Positions 1 through 9,398 of a DNA stretch of 37,249 bases are shown piece by piece (position 1 is the stretch's first letter; every line of letters begins with the position of its first letter). The translations under genes and the position numbers were made by a program. The notes under the pieces were generated by a model. That model saw only the letters and a list, made by a program, of their open reading frames with translations, ran no database searches and had not been told where the DNA came from. This DNA comes from a virus, in the IMG/VR virus record IMGVR_UViG_3300037504_000592, positions 1 to 37,249 of that record; one strand, written 5' to 3'.

Positions 1-137
1 GTCACCCAAAAGAAAATCTTTAATTTCTTTGACATCTTTTTCTAGCCGCTTGAAATGATTGTCGTCAATTTGCATAGTTAATAATATTTCGTTAATCTCC
101 ATGTTAGTGATGTATTATCTGATATAATCAAAGCCCC
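1..137. repeat. Direct terminal repeat / circular-map overlap, left copy
   Basis: Positions 1-137 match 37113-37249 base for base apart from one difference, A at 127 against T at 37239. The fibre gene ending at 78 and the gene starting at 37187 join seamlessly across the repeat: stop codon, two bases, then ATG. The simplest reading is an assembly overlap of a circular or circularly permuted genome of about 37,112 bp; a true short terminal repeat cannot be excluded. The mismatch changes fibre residue Ile to Asn. Confidence 0.95.
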
Positions 138-1733
138 TCCATCATCTATAGTTTGTTTAACTTCAGACTGTGTATTACTCACACCATATATAGTCATTTC
201 AGTTATTCCGGTTCTTTTTATATAAGATAATATCCAGGTATTTCCTGACAACGGCGTGCTTATTGCGCCGTTTAACTCTAGTCTGTCCCCTACATCAGGT
301 ATTATACCTTTGAATTTTTCAAACCAGGTCTCTTCATCCTGATTTGTTGTTGTATGCCACACATAAAAAGAAGTATCTTCAACAACTGACTTAACTGTAT
401 CCGCTTTCACATTCCCACTAACATCCAAAGTTTCGTCTGGTGCAGTAGCCCCAATGCCGACGTTGCCAGAAAAATAACTATCACCTGTACCATCTACCTG
501 GAGAACCCCACTCGTGATGTTGACGGTACCTTGTCGTAATTCAATTAAAGAACCTTGTAATCTTAAAGGCTCAAAATTATCTCCATCTCTATTATAAGAT
601 TGTAATAATGACCTTGTCCCTGTCCAAGCAAGTTCTAAACCACCATTATTACTTGCAGGAAAATTATTGCTTCCTATAATACTTAATATCTGATCCGTAC
701 TATTCCCCTGACTTGTCACATTTTGCAGGGTTGACCAATTGCGGGTGGCTACCCGGCTGCCATTCTCAAATAGCTGACTGCTCGCATTGACATCTTCCGA
801 AAACTCGAACTCCGTATCCGAATCATCCCAATACAATCGCCTATCGACTCCATTGTCGAATATCAAAGCAATATCGGTGGCCGTTTTATTGCCTATTGCG
901 AAGGTATCTCTTATTGTTCCAGATTCGACGTGTTGCTCTCCTGTTATATCAATCTCGATAATTCCGCTTGATGAATTGCTTTTGATGACTGTTCCCATGT
1001 GCTGTACGATGTCAGGATGAGGAGGCTCTATGTCTGTCAGCGCTCCTCTGCCTACGTATAGTTCAGCTCCGCTCGCTAAGGTATCTGTAACCTGCGAATC
1101 CATGTCACCCTCCTGATACACTCTCCCAAATCCATTGTCGGATATTGTAGCATATGTAACCCCGTAAGCAGGCATTTTGGTTTCATCATTGTTATAAGCC
1201 GGCGCAACCTCGGGATATTGACCGTTTGATCCAGTGATATAAACAGGCGTAGCGGCAGGAATGTCAGATCCTGATGTGTTTCTGACTATATGTAGTGCAT
1301 CCCTAAACAAGTCCAATTCTAACCCGGCAGGCATTTTTACCCCAAATTCAGTAAATCCACCACTGTCATAACTATACAAACGAAGGTTATCTATAGCAGG
1401 GGCAGCCGGCACAGATATTTCATCCATATCTATAAATCCTCCAAACCGACTATTACCTTGTAAGTCTAATAGCGATCTTGCCATAGTTCCTCCAATAACC
1501 AAGCTGTCTGTAGTATCAGATGGATATATATAGTTCCCTGTTTTTAACCAATATGTTGAATCTTTAATGGCTGATTTTGCCCACTCTACAGTTGCTATTG
1601 TGTCGCCTGTCGAAACTGATACAAGGTTCTGGCCATTCAGATAAAATGTTTCCCGAACACGAAGCTCATTAAAACTCTGACTAAATGCAGAACTAGCAAA
1701 TAAAAGTGATGTTAAAAATATTAATCGTTTCAT
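78..1733 (-). CDS. Tail fibre-like protein with N-terminal signal peptide
   Basis: 551 aa. The N-terminus (MKRLIFLTSLLFASSAFSQ) is a textbook signal peptide: basic Lys-Arg, hydrophobic core, and an A-F-S cleavage site before Gln19, a common Bacteroidota pattern. The rest is Ser/Thr/Asn/Gly-rich beta sequence. Around residues 420-445 it has SGNVGIGATAPDETLDVSG, a motif typical of the C-terminal parts of phage and Bacteroidota fibre proteins. It is the last tail gene, after the tail-tip genes and before the lysis genes, which fits a receptor-binding or side-fibre role. An export signal on a virion protein is odd, because particles assemble in the cytoplasm. It could instead be exported to the envelope. 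Fibre-like nature is fairly sure; virion location is not. Confidence 0.7.
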   Translation of the reverse strand: MKRLIFLTSLLFASSAFSQSFNELRVRETFYLNGQNLVSVSTGDTIATVEWAKSAIKDSTYWLKTGNYIYPSDTTDSLVIGGTMARSLLDLQGNSRFGGFIDMDEISVPAAPAIDNLRLYSYDSGGFTEFGVKMPAGLELDLFRDALHIVRNTSGSDIPAATPVYITGSNGQYPEVAPAYNNDETKMPAYGVTYATISDNGFGRVYQEGDMDSQVTDTLASGAELYVGRGALTDIEPPHPDIVQHMGTVIKSNSSSGIIEIDITGEQHVESGTIRDTFAIGNKTATDIALIFDNGVDRRLYWDDSDTEFEFSEDVNASSQLFENGSRVATRNWSTLQNVTSQGNSTDQILSIIGSNNFPASNNGGLELAWTGTRSLLQSYNRDGDNFEPLRLQGSLIELRQGTVNITSGVLQVDGTGDSYFSGNVGIGATAPDETLDVSGNVKADTVKSVVEDTSFYVWHTTTNQDEETWFEKFKGIIPDVGDRLELNGAISTPLSGNTWILSYIKRTGITEMTIYGVSNTQSEVKQTIDDGGALIISDNTSLTWRLTKYY

Positions 1734-1734
1734 A

Positions 1735-2334
1735 TTAAAAAGAGTTTGCGATATAACTGAATATCATTGCGTTTGCATCTTTATTTTGCCGCCATACATA
1801 CACAGTTCCATCGGTTTTGATCCTTACTTTATTTAGAGTATCACTTGATACTGAGTATACTTGGTTAAAATCGAAATCATATTCTGGTCGCATTGCAGAA
1901 GGTAATACCAGTGGTGTCGATCCACCAGTATCTTCATATAACTGTTGGTAACTGGACCATGTATTAGTTCCTTCATTTTTAAAAATACCGGTAATAATAT
2001 TTCCAATTCTCTGCAATATAAGACGTCCTATATCATTTCCATTATCACCCCGATAATACCTTACCTTGCTTTCGTTGAATTTCTCAGTAAATAGAGAGAA
2101 AAAATCATCCAAAGTTTTTTGGTATTCATCACCAGATCCATTATTAAGCCGCATTATAAACGTAGCAGTGTTAACAGATCCATTGGCTATTGTGCTTTCT
2201 GCATCAACTTTCGGAGCTAAAGTTCCGACGGCTATATATTTTGCAGCAGTAAAGCCGCTATCATCTATAAGCATCTTTAGTGTAGAACTATAGCTTGCTT
2301 GTTCACTTAAGTTGTATAGTCTGTCATTTGCCAT
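1735..2334 (-). CDS. Tail-tip or fibre-associated protein, hypothetical
   Basis: 199 aa, starting MANDRLYNLSEQASYSS. There is no signal peptide or membrane segment. The sequence is mixed alpha/beta and ends in a beta-rich stretch (IKTDGTVYVWRQNKDANAM) that resembles the end domain of a tail appendage. It sits one base before the fibre gene and five bases after a tail-tip gene, so it belongs to the same late operon and probably to the distal tail. I do not recognise a named family. Confidence 0.55.
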   Translation of the reverse strand: MANDRLYNLSEQASYSSTLKMLIDDSGFTAAKYIAVGTLAPKVDAESTIANGSVNTATFIMRLNNGSGDEYQKTLDDFFSLFTEKFNESKVRYYRGDNGNDIGRLILQRIGNIITGIFKNEGTNTWSSYQQLYEDTGGSTPLVLPSAMRPEYDFDFNQVYSVSSDTLNKVRIKTDGTVYVWRQNKDANAMIFSYIANSF

Positions 2335-2339
2335 TTTTA

Positions 2340-3230
2340 TTAAGATTTATAAATTATTAAATCTCCGCTGTCGTTGTATTCCAAAAGATTATCATCTTCA
2401 TTGATTTCTATAAAGAATGTATCCTCTGGTTGATCTTCTGTTGCTTCTGTATATTTTTCATAATCAACCTGCTGAAGCGTTACAGATCCATTATACATAT
2501 TACTTATAACATTAGCATCTGATATTATATTGCTCTCTCCAAATTCCTCGGCCTGATATTCAACATCGTTTATTTTAAAAACTTCATGGGACAAAGCAAG
2601 ATTAAGTTTTTCAACCATAAAACGAGGGATAGGGCCAAATTCAAGAACAACTTTTCGTATCGGATAGCTTTTAAGGTTGACAAGCGTTTCATCAAAAGAT
2701 GTATAACTCTCTTTGTTTTGCTCGGGTTGATATTCTGCCAAACGGGATTCTAATCTGACCACAAATGTTTCGCTGTTTGTGTAGTTGATTCCGTCTGTCT
2801 CGCTTGTGTTATATTCTATTTTTACAAGCCTGTCCTCATCAAAACCGTCAATTTGAAAGTAATTTGATTTATATATTACAGTTCCCCAGGTTAATTGAAG
2901 GTAATATATACCCTCAACTGCTACCGTGAAAGATAGATTATATATAGTGAAGGTAGTTGAAGTTAAAACAGTAGATATATTCCCAGATTTATCACTTATT
3001 AAATTATCTTCATGATCATAAACCTCTGCGGTTGGCACACCCTGATCAGTTGAAAATTGAATCAATATGGAATCAGCGGAACTTACTTTCTGTAAATATG
3101 GCCTATCAAAGTAATATGGATAATCTTCCTGATGCAAAAGCCTATTATCAAAATTCTGCAAATTAGACCCTTGATTGTCTGTTCGCACCATTCGGAGCGT
3201 ATTAGAAAGCGGTATTTGATAGAATGCCAT
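2340..3230 (-). CDS. Distal tail protein, hypothetical
   Basis: 296 aa (MAFYQIPLSNTLRMVRTDNQ...). It looks built of beta-rich domains: an Ig-like part at about residues 50-130 (FTIYNLSFTVAVEGIYYLQL) and a second half with the aromatic-rich YPIRKVVLEFGPIPRFM segment, ending in an acidic tail. Position after the tape measure and the 561-aa tail protein suggests a tail-tip or baseplate structural component. It has no catalytic motif that I can see. Confidence 0.6.
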   Translation of the reverse strand: MAFYQIPLSNTLRMVRTDNQGSNLQNFDNRLLHQEDYPYYFDRPYLQKVSSADSILIQFSTDQGVPTAEVYDHEDNLISDKSGNISTVLTSTTFTIYNLSFTVAVEGIYYLQLTWGTVIYKSNYFQIDGFDEDRLVKIEYNTSETDGINYTNSETFVVRLESRLAEYQPEQNKESYTSFDETLVNLKSYPIRKVVLEFGPIPRFMVEKLNLALSHEVFKINDVEYQAEEFGESNIISDANVISNMYNGSVTLQQVDYEKYTEATEDQPEDTFFIEINEDDNLLEYNDSGDLIIYKS

Positions 3231-3231
3231 A

Positions 3232-3525
3232 TTACGCCTCCTTTACAGTCAATGAATCTATACTTTTAGATCCTTTACAATGCCAGTCAATTCTTGCCAG
3301 TGTATTGGCATTGAACCCGTATTCATTAAGATTTAACGAGCGGGAACAATAATTATTCCCTGGTTCAGTTCCCGGTTGAACTGATTCTCCCTTTTGCCCC
3401 CAATTCACACGTTTACCGTCACTTAACCTAACAGCAGATTTCTTCTTACCTTTTACTGTGGCATCTTCTATTCTTACCTTTCCAACGTTCGGGATATTGT
3501 ATGTCTTTCCTACCTTTAATGGCAT
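3232..3525 (-). CDS. Small tail-region protein with VxWGQKG...YCSRS motif
   Basis: 97 aa, basic N-terminal half. The central part reads VNWGQKGESVQPGTEPGNNY followed by CSRSLN. This resembles a small family in many phages and bacteria with the pattern VxFGxxG...D...R...YCxRS...W.C, of unknown function; I am recalling that pattern, not matching it to a database. Two Cys (in YCSRS and WHCKG) could form a metal site or disulphide. The start overlaps the previous stop as TAATG, so it is translationally coupled. Confidence 0.6.
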   Translation of the reverse strand: MPLKVGKTYNIPNVGKVRIEDATVKGKKKSAVRLSDGKRVNWGQKGESVQPGTEPGNNYCSRSLNLNEYGFNANTLARIDWHCKGSKSIDSLTVKEA

Positions 3526-4007
3526 TAGCTTACGGTTATGGGTTTTTTACTTATTATTTTCCAGTTGAAAACTATATCTGTTGTGTCTGATCCATCAACC
3601 ACAAACTTCATCTGTAAATTACTGCCATTTAATCTGGCTGTTATGGTCATTCCAAGGTCATCATTGTCACTGCTTGTAACGTCCCAATAATCATTGGACA
3701 CAACCTGAGATGAATCATACATTATTGTAATCTGACCTGACCGATAGGTTCTTGATCCCCTCTTTGCAAGATATTCAACCTTCGCAACAGCATGGACAGT
3801 GCTATCAACGAGAGTATCTATATAAGAAGTTGAATTATAAGAAAGTGTATCTGTTTGCCAATCTTCTAAATCATCAAGTCCCAGGAGCGTTTTTATAGTA
3901 GACCATTGCACGTTATAATCCTGGTCGCCGGCAACAGTGTACAGATAATCAGTCAACAATGCTGAAGTTCTCGTTGTAAGTTGTTTTATTTTTTTCCCTG
4001 TTGCCAT
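3525..4007 (-). CDS. Tail fibre/baseplate-like protein, hypothetical
   Basis: 160 aa from ATG at 4007, which lies one base after the stop of the 561-aa tail gene (TGA-T-ATG); an upstream in-frame TTG at 4022 would overlap that gene and is less likely. The N-terminus (IKQLTTRTSALLTDYLYTVA) resembles the short adaptor segment at the start of many tail-fibre modules, followed by beta-rich sequence. It is a probable distal tail structural protein with no enzymatic motif. Confidence 0.6.
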   Translation of the reverse strand: MATGKKIKQLTTRTSALLTDYLYTVAGDQDYNVQWSTIKTLLGLDDLEDWQTDTLSYNSTSYIDTLVDSTVHAVAKVEYLAKRGSRTYRSGQITIMYDSSQVVSNDYWDVTSSDNDDLGMTITARLNGSNLQMKFVVDGSDTTDIVFNWKIISKKPITVS

Positions 4008-4008
4008 A

Positions 4009-5694
4009 TCACGAATTTTCAAGAATTATTGGACTTCCGCTATTTGTTAGAATATTCTCTTCACTTGCCTGATATATAATGTTATTTGCAGTTATTTCAA
4101 TATTTTGTGCCTCGTATAACTCCCATGTTGTATCTTTGTCAACTCTATCAGTGCTTACCTCCTTAATCCATCCAAAACGATATTCTTTCGCAATATAATC
4201 ATAAAATTTCACCAATCCAAGTGCGCTATCTGTTATTGTGTTAATCTCTGTTCGTGTCAATGGAGCTTCAAATTTGGCGACACGACCTGTTAAACGAGGA
4301 TTTTTTAGATCAGATATAGCTATATCGCGATTTTCGTATATTGTTGTTGTTTCTTCTGCGGTTTGACTGCGTAAATCGGAGAGTTTCTCGGCCTTGTTAA
4401 ATCGTATATTTTTGTCATTTATTTTTTCCAGGCTTGACCGGATCCAATCTCCCCATCGGGTCATATTCCTGGCAGGAGAGAGATATATATTTGCCTGAAT
4501 TGTATTGGATCCATACAAACCGCCTATAAGATCGAAATTTTCATCCTGAACTGTCTTCAGAGTTCCATTGTCATCGAAAATATGGAGGAAAAAAACATCC
4601 TCATCAATGGAAGTATCTTCCTGCTCATCGCTCGCGGTTAATCTATTATCAATAGCAACCTGCATCCCAGTCCCATCTGCTCTATATGTTGATTTAAGAT
4701 CAAGCAATCTATCAGATATAGTTACCGGAGTTTGAAACTCGCTGGCATTGTTGTATTCTGTTAGACCATAATTATTATCTTCTTCAAATTTCTGATAGCC
4801 AGTCTCAATACGTTGAATTATAAGTTCAGGATCGTATTCATATTTAAGGTTCGAAAGATTGTCAACTGTTAATATAATGGTCGTTTGGAAAAAATAATTT
4901 TTATCTTCAATCCTGAAATAATATTTCTGATTATCTTCATCATATTCAACTCCAAGACCCATATTGAAAGCTTTATTGAAGTTTTCAAAAAGGTCTTTAA
5001 GACTAAGATTCAGATTAGCCTCTCCTTCGCTAATATTATCACCGGCTGGATCGGCGCCCCTCATAAGTAGCCCGTTTGATAGGGCTACCATAGAAGCTTT
5101 ACCCTCTAAAGTTCTATCTAAAAATGAAGATTTAACCGGGTTATAGTCAAGATCACATATTGTTTGAAGAATACGATTAAATGCTTCTTTTGGATATACC
5201 GCGGTTCCCGTTGCCGTATCAGTCCCCTTTCCTCTCATTGTAACATCAACAAACTCATTCGTAAAGCCGGGGAGAATGGTGCCATCTATACTTTCTTTCC
5301 GGTTATAAGCTATCTTATTGTCTTCCCGATTCTTCATTTTTTTAAGAACCAGGGAGTCCTCAAAGTTAAGTTCCGTAAAATTCTCTTCCCTTACATAAGT
5401 TTCAGGATCGAAATTTAGAACCCCATTAACTTTTGTTTCATAAGCAAATGTAGTCTGATTAAGTTCTTTTATTGTAATCTCTATCGTATCTTCAAAACCA
5501 TAAGTATCAATTACATCGTCAATGTATTCCTTTCCATCTTTCGTAAATCGCAGCGTACCTGAAAATGATCTAAAAAGCCCATGATAAGTCTGATTTCTTG
5601 ATATAGTATATTTCAGATCATTCCATCCCTCTGGAGCATAATTAAGGATCTTTTCTCCTTTAACGCTATGATTAAGAATATATCTCTGTTTCAT
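4009..5694 (-). CDS. Large tail-tip/baseplate protein downstream of tape measure
   Basis: 561 aa. The N-terminal segment (residues about 1-80: APEGWNDLKYTISRNQTYHG, FRSFSGTLRFTKDGKEYI) is beta-rich and resembles proteins that follow the tape measure in Bacteroidota phages and prophages. By position it takes the place of the distal-tail/tail-associated protein (Dit/Tal) pair, and it may be the baseplate hub. No peptidase motif is visible. Its ATGA overlap with the tape-measure stop shows translational coupling. Confidence 0.65.
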   Translation of the reverse strand: MKQRYILNHSVKGEKILNYAPEGWNDLKYTISRNQTYHGLFRSFSGTLRFTKDGKEYIDDVIDTYGFEDTIEITIKELNQTTFAYETKVNGVLNFDPETYVREENFTELNFEDSLVLKKMKNREDNKIAYNRKESIDGTILPGFTNEFVDVTMRGKGTDTATGTAVYPKEAFNRILQTICDLDYNPVKSSFLDRTLEGKASMVALSNGLLMRGADPAGDNISEGEANLNLSLKDLFENFNKAFNMGLGVEYDEDNQKYYFRIEDKNYFFQTTIILTVDNLSNLKYEYDPELIIQRIETGYQKFEEDNNYGLTEYNNASEFQTPVTISDRLLDLKSTYRADGTGMQVAIDNRLTASDEQEDTSIDEDVFFLHIFDDNGTLKTVQDENFDLIGGLYGSNTIQANIYLSPARNMTRWGDWIRSSLEKINDKNIRFNKAEKLSDLRSQTAEETTTIYENRDIAISDLKNPRLTGRVAKFEAPLTRTEINTITDSALGLVKFYDYIAKEYRFGWIKEVSTDRVDKDTTWELYEAQNIEITANNIIYQASEENILTNSGSPIILENS

Positions 5695-8396
5695 GTCCTA
5701 TATTTCCTATCAATGTAGTTATACCAAGTATGGCCTTTCTTAGCCTGAACTTTTACACCATTTTCAGTTATATTTACGAAAGATTCCTTCCGGTCTTTCA
5801 ATGCATGCATCATTTCTTTATGTCTGCGCTCATTTTCATTGTTATCACTTCCCGGCTTTCTGTTCATTTCAAAATCAGCTAAATCCCGTTGCAACTGATG
5901 ATGGGGTATAACTTTTGAATGAGCTTTTAATGGCATAAGCGTTGGTTCATCGGGAGTATACCAAGTTTTACCAGACTTCTCTTCAACGCGCTCTGTTCCT
6001 TTTTCACCCACCCACGCAAGCTGATCGGATGATCCGGAATCTTTTGTGCCTTTGGCAAATTTCTGCGCTCTAATTGTAGCAATTTCCACGGCGGTTTTAG
6101 CTGCTATTATTGCTGACGCTATAAGATTCAGAGGCCATGCTGTTGTAGCGAGGGTTTTTGTAATTGCAAGGCTGCTGTTTATTATAGCTTCTGTAACAGC
6201 CAAATTCTTTCTTTTCTTTGCAAATTTTTCTTGTATCTGTGCTATTTCCTCTTCACTTGCTCCCCTTGCTTTGGCCTTTTCAACAGCCATCCGTTGTTCG
6301 TGTTCCAATTCCTGACGCTGAAATCCTATAATAGATTGTGAAAGTTCTCTTGCCCCCTGAAATGCTCTTTGTCTTATCTTTTTCTGCATTTCCTCCTTTT
6401 CTTTTTGCCTCTGCATTTCCTGTTCATGTTCCAACTCGGCTTTCATTTCTTCATCACGCCTTATAGTTGCAGTCACATCGGCTAACTCTTGCGCATTGGC
6501 TTTTTGGGTTTCAAATGCATCAACAGCTTTTTGTTCTAACTTTTCATAATTTTTAATCTGTTTTCTTATTATTTCTTCTCCCTCTTCTTGTTCCTCATTC
6601 GTTTCTTTCTGTTCTGTTTTTACCCCAGTCCAAGCATCTTTATTCTCCTTCAATCTTCCTGTTAACTGCTTTATAAAATGATTATAAAGTTCTTGTTTCA
6701 TTCTTGCTTTTTCAGTTTCATCACCTACAGCATTTATCCTGCCTTGCCATTCAGATATTTGCCTTATAATTTCACCACTTGATGCTCCTTGCATTTCTAC
6801 ACGAACACGATCAAGACGCGCTGCCAGTTCACCCAAGTCTTTGTAAATATTTGGTCTTAATAATCCGTCTTTCCAATAATCTAATCCAAGTACATCTTTC
6901 AATATAGAAGATGCTTTATTTGTATCTGTAAGCGTTTGAACAATATTCGTCATTCCTTGAATTATTGTTCTGATAGATTTTGATATTGTCCCAGTACCAT
7001 TTTCAATACTCAATACAAATCCTTCCCATGCTGATGTAAGCCTAAGCACATCACCTTCAAGGTTGTCAGTTATTTGCTCACTCATATCTTGTGCAGCACC
7101 CTCAGCATTATACAATTCATTAGCAAATTGTTTCGTTTCTTCTGTATTTTTAGCAAGTATCTGAGCAATAGGCGCAGCACGTTTGCCGAATAAATCAAGA
7201 GAAGCTACGTTCGCATCTGCAGCATTATTAATTTGATCAAATGCCTGTTCTAATGTTATACCCTCCTTAGCAACTGTTAAAAATATATTTCTTAATTGAG
7301 TTCCAGCTGTTTCAGCACGAACACCAGCATCAGTTAACTTTCCTATCATAGCCGTTGTTTTCTCAATAGAGAATCCCATATTTGCAGCAACAGGAGCTAC
7401 TTTATTCATAGCATTCTCAAATTTCTGCAAATCAAGAGCAGATGAAGTAAATGATTTTGCCATGACATCAACTATCCTCTGTGTTTCTGTGGCTTCAAGT
7501 CCAAAACCATTAAGTGTGGCTGCTGCTATTTTGGCTGATTTAGCCAAATCAGAATCAGCAACTTCGGACAACCTAATTGTTGCCTCAGTTGCTGCAATAA
7601 TTTGATCTGTTGTTAATCCTAATTTAGCAAATTCTTCTTGTAATTGACCAACTTGGGTAGCTGTTTTCGTTGTAGTTGATCCAAGTGTTATAGCAGTTTC
7701 TCTCAATGCTTTTATTTCATCATTCGTTGCACCAGAAATAGCCGCAACTTTGTCGATCTGCTTCTCAAATTTAGAGAAAGTTCTTATGCCTTTTGCTATA
7801 CCTCTAACCATAGCAACAACGCCGGCAGCTACGGCCACAACCTTGCCCCTTAGATTGCCAAGAGCTTTTGTATAATTGCCAACTGATCTTTGATGTCTTC
7901 CGGTAGCTTCTTCTGCCTTACTTATATCTTTAGTAAGTTTTTTTATTTGAGGCCTTAATTTTCTTCTTACTTTTGAAGAAGCTGAATCATATTCATCATT
8001 CAATCTACTAAGCTGCAATCTTTTTCGTTCTAAGCTATCCTCAGCAGTATCTTCAACCCGTATCTCTCGCTTAAGTTCTTTTCTTTTCTCTCTTATTTCT
8101 TCTTTATAGCGCTCTTCTTCAATATTAACAGATTTAAGTTTCTGTCGATACTTCTCAGCATTGGAGGTAAGTTTTTTCTGTTCTTTACTGCTTTTGTCTT
8201 GAACTTGCGACAATCTTTTTTGAGAATCAGTAACTTGCTTTATATTCTTGGGATTGAATGATTTATTCATTTGGCCAGCTTCCTTAGCCAATTGATTCAT
8301 ATTGGAGATACTCTGCTGCATTTCCTTATTAATGGCATCCAATTCTTTCCGTATTCGTGGATCTAAAAAGTCTTCAAGATTTATTCTGTCGGCCAT
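5691..8396 (-). CDS. Phage tail tape measure protein (TP901 type)
   Basis: 901 aa, the longest gene. Order: Lys/Glu-rich coiled coil (about 1-170), hydrophobic Ala/Val helix (about 184-200), then the conserved tape-measure core (about 210-390) with KVAAISGATNDEIKALRE, QLQEEFAKLGLTTDQI, AAATLNGFG and LTDAGVRAETAGTQLRNIF. A second Glu/Lys/Gln coiled coil (about 600-740) follows, with a hydrophobic stretch near 755-790 and a C-terminal LAWVGEKGTERVE tail. The core is diagnostic of tape-measure proteins, which set tail length and may help DNA cross the envelope. About 900 residues predicts a tail of roughly 130 nm at 1.5 angstrom per residue. It overlaps both neighbours by a few bases. Confidence 0.95.
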   Translation of the reverse strand: MADRINLEDFLDPRIRKELDAINKEMQQSISNMNQLAKEAGQMNKSFNPKNIKQVTDSQKRLSQVQDKSSKEQKKLTSNAEKYRQKLKSVNIEEERYKEEIREKRKELKREIRVEDTAEDSLERKRLQLSRLNDEYDSASSKVRRKLRPQIKKLTKDISKAEEATGRHQRSVGNYTKALGNLRGKVVAVAAGVVAMVRGIAKGIRTFSKFEKQIDKVAAISGATNDEIKALRETAITLGSTTTKTATQVGQLQEEFAKLGLTTDQIIAATEATIRLSEVADSDLAKSAKIAAATLNGFGLEATETQRIVDVMAKSFTSSALDLQKFENAMNKVAPVAANMGFSIEKTTAMIGKLTDAGVRAETAGTQLRNIFLTVAKEGITLEQAFDQINNAADANVASLDLFGKRAAPIAQILAKNTEETKQFANELYNAEGAAQDMSEQITDNLEGDVLRLTSAWEGFVLSIENGTGTISKSIRTIIQGMTNIVQTLTDTNKASSILKDVLGLDYWKDGLLRPNIYKDLGELAARLDRVRVEMQGASSGEIIRQISEWQGRINAVGDETEKARMKQELYNHFIKQLTGRLKENKDAWTGVKTEQKETNEEQEEGEEIIRKQIKNYEKLEQKAVDAFETQKANAQELADVTATIRRDEEMKAELEHEQEMQRQKEKEEMQKKIRQRAFQGARELSQSIIGFQRQELEHEQRMAVEKAKARGASEEEIAQIQEKFAKKRKNLAVTEAIINSSLAITKTLATTAWPLNLIASAIIAAKTAVEIATIRAQKFAKGTKDSGSSDQLAWVGEKGTERVEEKSGKTWYTPDEPTLMPLKAHSKVIPHHQLQRDLADFEMNRKPGSDNNENERRHKEMMHALKDRKESFVNITENGVKVQAKKGHTWYNYIDRKYRT

Positions 8397-9016
8397 TGTC
8401 CTGCTGCTTTTTTTGCTTGTTTAGCTTTTTCCTTCAAATTGCTCTTTATAGCAATCCACTTTTTCACAGTTATTTTTGAAAGATCAAGTGGTCTGCCCTT
8501 CATATCTTCAACAATATCAATTATCTCATCGAAATTATGTTTCTCTTCATTCTGGTCGATGTTTTCAATGTCTTTTTGTTTTAATTGTTTCTTAGTTTTT
8601 AAGTTTTTACAAAGTTTCCAAAGCACTTTTATTCTATCCTTTTTTTCTATTCCATTTTCATCCGCAATCTCGTTGGCTTTTCTGTTCTCAGAATCCACAG
8701 ATAATATTGTATGTAAGTTCCAAAACAATTGATGCTGTATCTCCAATCTGTGTAAAGCTTTTATATTATTGAAATACAAATTAATTGCATTATCTCCCTC
8801 AGCGTCATAATATTGATTAAGTATATCTTCCCATATTTCTTCAAGACTGTATTGTATCTCAGGAAGTTTCTCATAATCTTTTAGCTTTAAGAGGTACCTC
8901 AAATCTTGCTTTTCAATGATCCAAAAAAAGTTCTGAACCGGAAGGAATTCAATGGATTTATAATAATCATAACTGCCTTTTAACCGCTGCCATAAATTTT
9001 TGATAAAATATATCAT
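8381..9016 (-). CDS. Probable tail assembly chaperone
   Basis: 211 aa, largely helical. The N-terminus (YKSIEFLPVQNFFWIIEKQD) is followed by a long charged helical part and a basic Lys/Ala-rich C-terminus. It lies directly upstream of the tape measure, overlapping it by 16 bases, which is the usual place of the chaperone that binds the tape measure before tube polymerisation. The role rests on synteny and helical character. It overlaps the preceding gene by 50 bases. Confidence 0.55.
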   Translation of the reverse strand: MIYFIKNLWQRLKGSYDYYKSIEFLPVQNFFWIIEKQDLRYLLKLKDYEKLPEIQYSLEEIWEDILNQYYDAEGDNAINLYFNNIKALHRLEIQHQLFWNLHTILSVDSENRKANEIADENGIEKKDRIKVLWKLCKNLKTKKQLKQKDIENIDQNEEKHNFDEIIDIVEDMKGRPLDLSKITVKKWIAIKSNLKEKAKQAKKAAGQWPTE

Positions 9017-9398
9017 TTATGTACTGGTTCTTACTTTTATCAGATAATCCAAAGATATTACGTCCATATCTATCTACAAGGAATCTGGTTTTCGGATCAT
9101 TACTCCCAAATTGAAAAAAATCAGTTTGCTGAGGCAATGTGAATTCCGAATAGAATTCCCCCGTAAGCCTTAGATCCGGCGTTCCGAATCCAGGCTTAGG
9201 GTTCATTCTGTTCTTTTTCCTGGCATATCTATCATTCTGATAGTTCGGAGTTATCTTCTGTCCCTCGCTTGTCAGCCCTCTCTGAAGTTGACTTTTGTTT
9301 AGATCCAAGAGTCTTTGCTCGTCCTGGCTGACTATTTCCAGAAACAGACTTTCCAGATTCAAATTTGCCAGATTCTTTTGTTTTTGGGATATTCGCAT
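8967..9398 (-). CDS. Tail/neck-region protein, hypothetical
   Basis: 143 aa. The reading frame looks genuine: LFLEIVSQDEQRLLDLNKSQ, then GLTSEGQKITPNYQ, then GTPDLRLTGEFYSEF. Together these resemble a small head-tail or tail completion family in Bacteroidota phages with the pattern DLN...QL..G..S.G..I..Y...D.G.F. Its first 167 bases overlap, in another frame, the end of the upstream small gene, and its end overlaps the next gene by 50 bases. Such dense overlap is unusual here; see findings. Confidence 0.6.
   Translation of the reverse strand: MRISQKQKNLANLNLESLFLEIVSQDEQRLLDLNKSQLQRGLTSEGQKITPNYQNDRYARKKNRMNPKPGFGTPDLRLTGEFYSEFTLPQQTDFFQFGSNDPKTRFLVDRYGRNIFGLSDKSKNQYINDIFYQKFMAAVKRQL

Noticed and set aside
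787-1020. Antisense ORFs on the plus strand opposite tail genes
   Set aside because: They mirror coding sequence of the better-supported leftward genes, lack leaders, and have no recognisable domains.
9382-9388. CCCAAAA slippery heptamer (minus strand) as a -1 frameshift site
   Set aside because: It is in frame for a -1 shift from the 105-aa gene, but that frame reaches a stop within about eight codons; the 143-aa frame needs a +1 shift.
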